Below, one piece after another: positions 55,665 through 64,000 of a stretch of DNA of 64,000 bases. Numbering within the stretch: the first letter of the stretch is position 1; every line of letters begins with the position of its first letter. The notes under the pieces are model-generated. The model made no database searches and was not told the DNA's origin. It saw only the letters and a program-made list of their open reading frames with translations. Location of the stretch: contig FLTS01000001.1 of assembly GCA_900078405.1 (NCBI GenBank), forward strand, positions 868,001-932,000. The letters run 5' to 3'. The position numbers were made by a program, and so were the translations under genes. Source of the stretch: an uncultured Stenotrophomonas sp. (GTDB taxonomy: Bacteria > Pseudomonadota > Gammaproteobacteria > Xanthomonadales > Xanthomonadaceae).

Positions 55665-56972
55665 ATGCTCGTTTTTAACGAAGGCGTGCCGCGTGCCGGC
55701 AAGAGCTATGACGCGGTAAAGAATCACATTCTGCCTACGCTGAAAAAGCGTCGGCGGGTGTTTGCGCGGCTCAATGGTCTGGATCACGCGAAGATCGCCG
55801 GGCATCTGGGGATGGATGAAGCCGAGGTGCGCGAGCTGTTGGTGCTGGTGGACACCAAAGAGGTGCGGACCTTCTTCGCCTGTGTCCAGGACGAAACGGG
55901 TAAGTGGTGCATCCCGGATCAGTTCAAGGATGCGCTGGTGGTGATCGATGAGGTGCACGAGTTCTACGTGAGCGAGCGCCAGCCACTACCGGGTGCGGTT
56001 GAGAACTTCTGGGCGCTGCTTGGCCAGAACGGCGGCGATGCGGTCATCATGACGCAGTGGATTAACCGGGTGCATCAGGCTGTCCGTGCGCGTATTGAGC
56101 GCAAAAACGTATTCCAGAAGCTGACCGCCATCGGCTTTAAAAATAAGTATCGCGTTACCTATTGGCATACGACAAGCCCCGGCAAGTACGAAAGAGTCGG
56201 CGGAAAAACGGAGAAGTATGACCCGGCGATTTATCCGCTGTATCACGGCTATGCGCCGGGGGCGGAAAACACGGATGTTTATGAAGAGGGCGGTACGAAC
56301 GTGTGGCGCGCAATGGCGTTCCGTGGCGCTGTGTTCGGCGTCCTTGGCCTCGTTGGTGCCTACTTCTTTTTGAGCTTCTTTTTCGGCGCGAAGGGCGGCA
56401 AGGAAAGCAAGGTGGAAACGGCGAGGACTGAGGTAACGCAGGTCTATGACGCCGATGGCAATTTTCTGCGGACTGAGGGCGCGGCGGCGGCTGTTGCGGT
56501 CGTCAAGGAAAAGGAAGACCCGTTCAAGGGCATGACGCCGGAACAGCGTTTTGTGGCTGAAATGCAGGGCAGGGTGCGCCTTGCCAGTCGTGCGGAAATT
56601 GGCGGGCGTGTGCGCGGCTGGGTCGAGTGGGTGGACGATACCGGCGAGACGGTCGAATCGTTGGAAGTCGCTGCGATTGAGGCGTTGGGCTATGCGGCGT
56701 CGTGGGAGCCCTACGGCGTCCGGCTTGCTGCCGGCGATCACGTCATCATCGCTACGCCGTGGCCTCGGGTGATGCCAGTGCGCGAGAAGGAACAAAGGCT
56801 TTACAACCTGAGCGGGAGCGGCGGCGCTGGCATTGCGAGCGGAGCGAGTGAGGCCGGGGCCGCTGCTCCCGGCGCGTCCATAGGCTATGCACCTGGTCGG
56901 CGCGGGGACATTTTCCCGAGGTCGGCGGCCTATGTCGGCGAGACGTATACCGGGCCGACGACTACGCTTTAA
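55665..56972 (+). CDS. Zonular-occludens-toxin-like phage assembly ATPase (pI/Zot)
   Basis: 435 residues. An N-terminal ATPase carries Walker A GVPRAGKSYDAV and Walker B DALVVIDEVHEF, with a MTQWINRVHQAVRARIE block. One transmembrane helix follows at about residues 222-245 (VFGVLGLVGAYFFLSFFF), then a periplasmic C-terminal part with an Ala/Gly-rich tail. It powers extrusion of phage DNA through the inner membrane. It is a phage assembly protein, and no eukaryotic-toxin function is implied. Confidence 0.92.
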   Translation: MLVFNEGVPRAGKSYDAVKNHILPTLKKRRRVFARLNGLDHAKIAGHLGMDEAEVRELLVLVDTKEVRTFFACVQDETGKWCIPDQFKDALVVIDEVHEFYVSERQPLPGAVENFWALLGQNGGDAVIMTQWINRVHQAVRARIERKNVFQKLTAIGFKNKYRVTYWHTTSPGKYERVGGKTEKYDPAIYPLYHGYAPGAENTDVYEEGGTNVWRAMAFRGAVFGVLGLVGAYFFLSFFFGAKGGKESKVETARTEVTQVYDADGNFLRTEGAAAAVAVVKEKEDPFKGMTPEQRFVAEMQGRVRLASRAEIGGRVRGWVEWVDDTGETVESLEVAAIEALGYAASWEPYGVRLAAGDHVIIATPWPRVMPVREKEQRLYNLSGSGGAGIASGASEAGAAAPGASIGYAPGRRGDIFPRSAAYVGETYTGPTTTL

Positions 56973-57014
56973 TTTCGTGCCATCCTCTGATCACTATCTG
57001 AACACGGGGCGTTC

Positions 57015-57203
57015 ATGCAATTAGATATTTCGCCGTTTTTGAGTGTGATCTATCGCTTTACCTTCGTTCTTTTCTTTGCCATTGCTGTCGGATTGGTGGC
57101 CGCTTTTTTCTCGAGTGGCCTAGGTAAAAGGCGTCGGCGTGCAGTCATGCAGCTTGCTTTTACGGCAACCCTTGTTCTTGGGGCGTTGCTGTTCGTGCTG
57201 TAG
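57015..57203 (+). CDS. Small membrane protein after Zot, 62 aa
   Basis: Two hydrophobic helices (FLSVIYRFTFVLFFAIAVGLVAAFF and AFTATLVLGALLFVL) flank a basic loop (GLGKRRRRAV). No family is recognised. It follows the phage assembly gene in a lower-GC stretch and could be an accessory (moron) gene or a phage envelope protein. Confidence 0.55.
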   Translation: MQLDISPFLSVIYRFTFVLFFAIAVGLVAAFFSSGLGKRRRRAVMQLAFTATLVLGALLFVL

Positions 57204-57301
57204 CGGCGGGGCGTTGATCGCGGGAATCTGCTACGCTGAATGGCAGCACAGGGGCTGCTCGCCTAGCAGGTTTCAGGATGAATTTCCATAAGGCAAGAAC
57301 C

Positions 57302-57730
57302 ATGCCATTTATGCATGGTTCATTTTTCATTTTGCTTTCATTCATGCTTGCGCAGGATTGTCTTGCGCAACGCATTCGGACGGCGGTCGGCCCTGCTGCG
57401 CCGCGTGTCACCAGTACGCCGAAAGCCGCCTACAACTCGATGGCGAAGGACACCACGCCGTTCAACTGCGAGCAGTACGCCGGCCATCCTCACCCGACGA
57501 TGAAGTCCTTCTGTGAGGGACTGGAAGCGGATGTTTTGAGCGCTGAGGCGCGGCGTGTTGGTCGTCCCGGTCCGTCGAAGGACGTGATCGCGCTACCGTC
57601 GCTGGGGTCGGCGAGTGCGAAGGCGCGCGGTATGGCCTGCATTGGCGGCCAAGCTATGCGCAAGCTGCCGAACGGCTGGGAACAGATGCATTCGGCCGCT
57701 GGTGGCTGGCAGCGTTGCCGGGAGGAGTGA
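57302..57730 (+). CDS. Secreted hypothetical protein, prophage accessory gene
   Basis: 142 residues from the ATG at 57302, which has AAGG 8 nt upstream. An ATG at 57278 is possible with a weaker site. A signal peptide (FFILLSFMLAQDCLA) is followed by a small domain with three Cys (NCEQYAGHPHPTMKSFCEG, ARGMACIGG) and a C-terminal WEQMHSAAGGWQRCREE. No domain is recognised. It lies between the phage assembly genes and the recombinase, a place where phages often carry accessory genes. Confidence 0.6.
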   Translation: MPFMHGSFFILLSFMLAQDCLAQRIRTAVGPAAPRVTSTPKAAYNSMAKDTTPFNCEQYAGHPHPTMKSFCEGLEADVLSAEARRVGRPGPSKDVIALPSLGSASAKARGMACIGGQAMRKLPNGWEQMHSAAGGWQRCREE

Positions 57731-57959
57731 TCGGGGTGCAGGGGCTTGCCCCTGCGGTGTCGCTTCATCTGTGCCGATAGCGTGTGCGAGCCGGCAGCAT
57801 CGGGGCTGCGCACGGGCGGTCCGTACCGAGGACCGCCACCATGCAAACCCGCTTTTCAGGCCGTGAAATGCGATCTGTTTTTCCAGCAGAAAAGCCAACT
57901 TAGAAGCAGATGCAGGATAGATGGGCGCGAATTACGGCAATTTTTCGCAGTTTCGATAT

Positions 57960-57984
57960 TTCCGATAAGTGATAGTTATCGGAA
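57960..57984. repeat. Candidate att core or operator, right copy
   Basis: A perfect inverted repeat: TTCCGATAA, spacer GTGATAG, TTATCGGAA. The geometry (9-bp arms, 7-bp spacer) is that of a tyrosine-recombinase core site. It overlaps the recombinase promoter and so could instead be an operator. The left copy at 50640 shares the first arm exactly. Confidence 0.5.
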
Positions 57985-58001
57985 TTAAAATACACTATAA
58001 T
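57973..58001 (+). promoter_or_regulatory. Promoter of the recombinase gene
   Basis: A perfect -10 TATAAT at 57996-58001 with a weak -35-like hexamer (TAGTTA, 57973-57978) 17 bp upstream. The -35 region overlaps the inverted repeat, so a protein bound there would affect recombinase expression. Confidence 0.55.
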
Positions 58002-58035
58002 GTGAATCTCTATCGAATATTCTCTCCTCGCTCCC

Positions 58036-59145
58036 ATGAAACAAGCGGCCTTTGATCTGTTGCCTTCGGCTTTGCTTCCGGAACAATTGACAAGCAGCGC
58101 TGCGAAAGCCGCCCGGGAAGTTTTTGCCGAAGCCGAGTCGATCAATACCAATCGCAGCTACACGACCGCCTCACGTTATTGGGCCGCTTGGTACCACGGC
58201 CGTTACGGTCGAACAATTGAATTGCCGCTGACCTCCGTCGTCGTCGTCCAATTCATAGTCGACCACCTTGCCCGCAAAGGAAAAAACGGACTGACTTGGG
58301 AACTGCCGGAAGCACTGGATGAACAATTGGTGGCAGCCGGCTTCAAGCAGCGCCTAGGCGCTTTCAAGCTCAGCACTGTCGTGCACCGTGTGGCGGTGCT
58401 GTCCGCGGTTCACCAACTCAAGAAGCTCCCCAATCCCTGCGAAACGCCTGAGGTGCGGCAATTGCTGTCCAAGGGCCGCCGCGCGGCCCACAAGCGCGGC
58501 GAACGCCCGCGCAAGAAGACCGCGATCACCGGCAACGAGCTGGAGGCCCTGATCGCCACCTGCGACGACACGCTGGAAGGACTGCGCGACCGCGCTCTGC
58601 TCTATTTCGCCTTCGCCAGTGGCGGCCGCCGTCGCAGTGAAGTGGCCGCGGCCGATCTGGCCGACCTGCGCCGCATCGCCCCGGATGCCTATCTCTACCG
58701 TCTGGAACACGGCAAGACGTTGCAGGATGGCCCCAAGGCCAACGCCACGCCGGACAAACCGATCCTCGGTGTCGCCGCCGACGCGCTCACCGCGTGGCTG
58801 GAGGCCAGCGGTTTGCAGGACGGCCCCATTTTCCGCCGCCTGTGGGGCGACACCATCGGCCCCAGCATTTCGCCACGGGCGGTGGCCGACATCGTGCAGC
58901 GCCGCGCCGCACTGGCTGGGCTGGACGGGGATTTCGGGGGACACAGCCTGCGCTCCGGCTTCGTCACCGAAGGCGCGCGCCAGGGCGTCGCCCTGCCCGC
59001 CTTGATGGCGATGACGGACCACCGTTCCGTCGCCAGCGTGGTCGGCTATTTCCAGGCCGGCAGCGTGACCGACAACCCGGCCGCCAACCTGCTGGCCAGG
59101 CGCAAAGCCGGAACCGGGCAGGACAAGGGCGACCCGGAGACTTGA
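58036..59145 (+). CDS. Tyrosine recombinase/integrase
   Basis: 369 residues. The N-terminal SAM-like DNA-binding domain (TNRSYTTASRYWAAWYHGRYGR...) is followed by the catalytic domain with GGRRRSEVAAADL (first catalytic Arg), DFGGHSLRSGFVTEGAR (His-x-x-Arg), and TDHRSVASVVGYFQAG (His and nucleophile Tyr). It is a typical phage-integrase-fold protein but is not XerC or XerD by size and sequence style. It sits downstream of the phage genes in the same orientation, in a different base composition from gyrA. Whether it is the phage integrase or an independent chromosomal element is open. A terminator closes it. Confidence 0.88.
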   Translation: MKQAAFDLLPSALLPEQLTSSAAKAAREVFAEAESINTNRSYTTASRYWAAWYHGRYGRTIELPLTSVVVVQFIVDHLARKGKNGLTWELPEALDEQLVAAGFKQRLGAFKLSTVVHRVAVLSAVHQLKKLPNPCETPEVRQLLSKGRRAAHKRGERPRKKTAITGNELEALIATCDDTLEGLRDRALLYFAFASGGRRRSEVAAADLADLRRIAPDAYLYRLEHGKTLQDGPKANATPDKPILGVAADALTAWLEASGLQDGPIFRRLWGDTIGPSISPRAVADIVQRRAALAGLDGDFGGHSLRSGFVTEGARQGVALPALMAMTDHRSVASVVGYFQAGSVTDNPAANLLARRKAGTGQDKGDPET

Positions 59146-59165
59146 AGCCGCCCGGAAGAATCATG

Positions 59166-59195
59166 AAAAAAGCGCCGGCAATGCCGGCGCTTTTT
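59166..59195. terminator. Bidirectional terminator between the recombinase and gyrA
   Basis: AGCGCCGGC, loop AAT, GCCGGCGCT, with an A-run before and a T-run after. It serves the recombinase on the plus strand and gyrA on the minus strand. Confidence 0.9.
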
Positions 59196-59218
59196 CCTGT
59201 CATCCCGAAGCCTGTGGA

Positions 59219-61939
<2,721 letters not shown>

Positions 61940-62163
61940 TCGGATTCCGTCTTCTGGTAGCGGTCCGGCCCGGCGCGCGGGTGCCCCTGAGGGCCACTGC
62001 ACCGATGCTCGATTCAAGCGACGGATTCTATCACAACGGCCGCTTTCATGCCTGTATTTGCAGGGATTTTGCCCGCATGAATCAAGGGTTTAGCAGCCGC
62101 CTCCGGCAGCCTGCGAAGTGGCGGGAAACGACGTTGGCGGCACGGCCCCCGCCCCGTCCGGTT

Positions 62164-63228
62164 TCAGCCGCCGAATGCGGCCTGTATCGCGTCCCGGTCC
62201 GGATTCTGGATCACGCCCCTCTCGGTCACGATGGCGTCGATCAGCCCGCCCGGGGTCACGTCGAACACCGGGTTCCAGGCGGTGATGCCCTCGGCCACAG
62301 TGCGCACGCCGCCGACGCCGAACAACTCGCCGGGATCGCGCTGCTCGATCTCGATCGCGTCGCCATGCGCGGTACCCATGTCCACGGTCGAGGACGGTGC
62401 CACCACCATGAACTTGACGCCGTGGTGGCGCGCGGCGATGGCCAGCTGGTAGGTACCGATCTTGTTGGCGGTGTCGCCGTTGGCGCAGATGCGGTCGGCG
62501 CCGACGATCACCCACTGCACCGCGCCGGTCTTCATCAGGTGTGCGGCGGCGGAGTCGGCGACCAGGGTGGCGTCGATGCCGTCCTGTTGCAATTCCCATA
62601 CGGTCAGCCGCGCGCCCTGCAGCCATGGCCGGGTCTCGCCGGCGAACACGCGCTCGACGCGCCCCTGCGCCACGCCGGCGCGGATCACGCCCAGCGCGGT
62701 GCCGAAGCCGGCGGTGGCCAGCGAGCCGGTGTTGCAATGGGTCAGCACGCCGCTGCCCGGCGCGATCAGGCCGGCGCCGAGCATGCCCATGTGGCGGTTG
62801 GCGGCCAGGTCCTCGTCGGCAATGGCCTGCGCTTCCAGTGCCAACACCTGCCGCCAATCCTGCCCTGCCCCGGCCAGTACGCGGCGCATGCGCGCCAGCG
62901 CCCAGGCAAGGTTGACGGCGGTCGGGCGGGCAGCATTCAAGCGCGCCATCGCCGGTTCCAGAGCCTGCAATGCGCTGCCGCCATCGCCGGCCTCGATCCC
63001 GCGCGCCGCCAGCACCACGCCCCAGGCCGCGGCAATGCCGATGGCCGGCGCGCCGCGCACGGCCAGCGAATGGATGGCTGCGGCCACCGCGTCGCTGTCG
63101 TGGCAGGCCACGTGCTCGACGACGAACGGGAGCTTGCGCTGGTCCAGCAGTTCCAGCGCATCACCGGTCCAGCGGATCGGGCGGATGTGGTCGTAGCGGG
63201 CGTAATCGATGGCGGTGGTGTCGTTCAT
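62164..63228 (-). CDS. mtnA: S-methyl-5-thioribose-1-phosphate isomerase
   Basis: 354 residues from the ATG at 63228. It isomerises methylthioribose-1-phosphate in the methionine salvage pathway. Signatures are [34 protein letters not shown] with the catalytic Cys, and [21 protein letters not shown] with the catalytic Asp. The length is normal. It lies upstream of gyrA on the same strand, a common Xanthomonadaceae order. The gap to gyrA is 224 bp and may hold the gyrA promoter (TAGAAT on the minus strand at 62025-62030). Confidence 0.95.
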   Translation of the reverse strand: MNDTTAIDYARYDHIRPIRWTGDALELLDQRKLPFVVEHVACHDSDAVAAAIHSLAVRGAPAIGIAAAWGVVLAARGIEAGDGGSALQALEPAMARLNAARPTAVNLAWALARMRRVLAGAGQDWRQVLALEAQAIADEDLAANRHMGMLGAGLIAPGSGVLTHCNTGSLATAGFGTALGVIRAGVAQGRVERVFAGETRPWLQGARLTVWELQQDGIDATLVADSAAAHLMKTGAVQWVIVGADRICANGDTANKIGTYQLAIAARHHGVKFMVVAPSSTVDMGTAHGDAIEIEQRDPGELFGVGGVRTVAEGITAWNPVFDVTPGGLIDAIVTERGVIQNPDRDAIQAAFGG

Positions 63229-63304
63229 CGCGCCATTGTAGCCGGCCGGAAACCTCGCATCCCCGGCGTTCCTGCGGTTGCCGGCCAACGGCCAGCGGGC
63301 ATGT

Positions 63305-63991
63305 TCAATCGGCGGAAAACTCGGCGCGGCAGCCCTTGTCCACCCAGATGCCATTGCGGCTCCAGCCCCAGCTGCGGCCTTCCTCGCAGGGGGCGTTCGA
63401 CAGCTGCTTGACCAGGGTGGCCCTGCGTTCGATGGTCACCCCGCATTCCCGGCGCATTTCCCTCTTCGATTCGCAGGTGACCTGGCGCGGGATGTCCACG
63501 AAGCCGGAGCCATCCTCGGCGCCGACCTCGAACTGCCCCTGGCAGCCACGGCTCACCCAGATCTCGTTGCGGCCATAACCCCAGGTATGCCCTTCCCTGC
63601 ACGGCAGCAGCGATTGCTGGCGCAGCAGGCGCACCGGCGCGCCGCGCAGCAGCACAGGGCAGTTCACCACGCGCCCCTTCGACTCGCAGCGGACGACGCG
63701 CCGCACCTTCCGCCCGCCGGTGGGCGAAGCCGCCACGGCGGAAAACTCCGCATGGCAGCCGTGGCTGACCCAGATGCCGCCGCCGTCCACGCCCCAGCTG
63801 GTCTCGCGGATGCAGGATGCCTCGGAAACCTGCCTGACCAGTTGCACGCCGCGCGAGACGTTCATCGGGCAACGTTCCAGGGCGCCATCGGATTCGCAGC
63901 GCACCACCTGCGTCCCGATATCGGGAGTCTCGCGTTGCGCCCACGCCAGCACGGGCGCCAGCGACAGCAGCAGGCCACACACACGTTTCAT
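63305..63991 (-). CDS. Secreted DUF3011 repeat protein
   Basis: 228 residues with a signal peptide (residues 1-18, [12 protein letters not shown]). It contains three DUF3011 repeats. Each has paired Cys, a W-G sequence and a GIWV-x-x-GC-x-x-x-F ending ([39 protein letters not shown]). These small secreted Cys-rich modules occur in Xanthomonadaceae and other proteobacteria. The function is unknown. The protein is complete and starts near the end of the window. Confidence 0.85.
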   Translation of the reverse strand: MKRVCGLLLSLAPVLAWAQRETPDIGTQVVRCESDGALERCPMNVSRGVQLVRQVSEASCIRETSWGVDGGGIWVSHGCHAEFSAVAASPTGGRKVRRVVRCESKGRVVNCPVLLRGAPVRLLRQQSLLPCREGHTWGYGRNEIWVSRGCQGQFEVGAEDGSGFVDIPRQVTCESKREMRRECGVTIERRATLVKQLSNAPCEEGRSWGWSRNGIWVDKGCRAEFSAD

Positions 63992-64000
63992 CCGAAGTCC

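Larger units (their letters stand above)
57731..58035 (+). other. Intergenic region between the phage genes and the recombinase
   Basis: 305 bp without a gene. It holds a GCAGGGGC/GCCCCTGC hairpin at 57738-57755 (possibly the end of the phage operon), the 9-bp-arm inverted repeat at 57960-57984, and a TATAAT promoter for the recombinase. It is markedly more AT-rich from about 57860 onward. Confidence 0.6.
50527..59145 (+). mobile_element. Filamentous (inovirus) prophage with adjacent tyrosine recombinase
   Basis: Approximate extent, from the end of the host glycosidase gene to the end of the recombinase gene. The order is: repressor (minus), small early genes, Rep, ssDNA-binding protein, small membrane proteins, major coat, terminator, minor coat genes, pIII, pVI, Zot/pI, two accessory genes, recombinase. 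This is the Xanthomonas Cf/phi-Lf type order. There is no pIV secretin gene, so the host secretin is presumably used, as CTX phage does. The region is visibly more AT-rich than its flanks around 54.1-54.7 and 57.0-58.1 kb. Exact boundaries are unproven. Boundary candidates are the inverted repeats at 50640-50664 and 57960-57984. Confidence 0.85.

Noticed and set aside
55665-56972. Zot-like gene as a virulence toxin
   Set aside because: Walker motifs, the transmembrane position and gene order make it the phage assembly ATPase. There is no evidence for a tight-junction toxin activity.

Overview
This is a high-GC gammaproteobacterial chromosome segment, most likely Xanthomonadaceae (Lysobacteraceae). 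The carA-carB-greA-rpfE-recJ order, the acnB (rpfA) gene nearby, a Xanthomonas Cf/phi-Lf-like filamentous prophage, the TonB-receptor glucan locus and the short interspersed palindromes all point there. The genus cannot be fixed from sequence alone. A Pseudoxanthomonas-, Luteimonas- or Thermomonas-like organism is plausible because the rpfB/F/C/G quorum-sensing core is missing from its usual place.

Layout. 0-5.3 kb: the tail of a GNAT acetyltransferase, a DUF2388/DUF4105 secreted pair, a DUF2249/FmdE-like pair, an OprD-type porin and efpL. 5.4-8 kb (minus strand): part of the leucine/isovalerate degradation pathway (liuC, HMG-CoA lyase, an SDR). 8-10.4 kb: the feoAB ferrous iron operon with a small Cys-rich third gene. 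10.6-19.2 kb: dapB, carA (disrupted), carB, greA, rpfE, recJ. 19.2-24.8 kb: an acyltransferase, a membrane LytTR regulator, an AbrB/PIN toxin-antitoxin pair and acnB (frameshifted). 24.9-27.5 kb: an SDR and a RegB/RegA redox two-component system. 27.6-38.2 kb: housekeeping genes (ispG, a PAP2 phosphatase, tldD, yjgA, pmbA, rluB, scpB, scpA, a YciI protein, a BolA protein). 38.3-50.5 kb: a carbohydrate locus with a LacI regulator, a TonB receptor, a GH144/glycoamylase-type lipoprotein, an ABC importer without ATPase, and a very large discoidin plus alpha/alpha-barrel glycosidase. 50.5-59.1 kb: a filamentous (inovirus) prophage with repressor, Rep, ssDNA-binding protein, coat, adsorption, assembly (Zot) and two accessory genes, followed by a tyrosine recombinase. 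59.2-64 kb (minus strand): gyrA, mtnA and a DUF3011 repeat protein.

Two central metabolic genes are broken in this sequence. carA carries a 74-nt imperfect duplication and acnB a 2-nt insertion. Removing the extra bases restores the normal length of each family. These are either real lesions or, more likely, assembly or consensus errors, and they are the first things to verify.

The strongest system-level observations are the collapsed rpf locus, the inovirus with an adjacent private recombinase and related inverted repeats near both ends, and the glucan-use locus with a poorly characterised secreted glycosidase.
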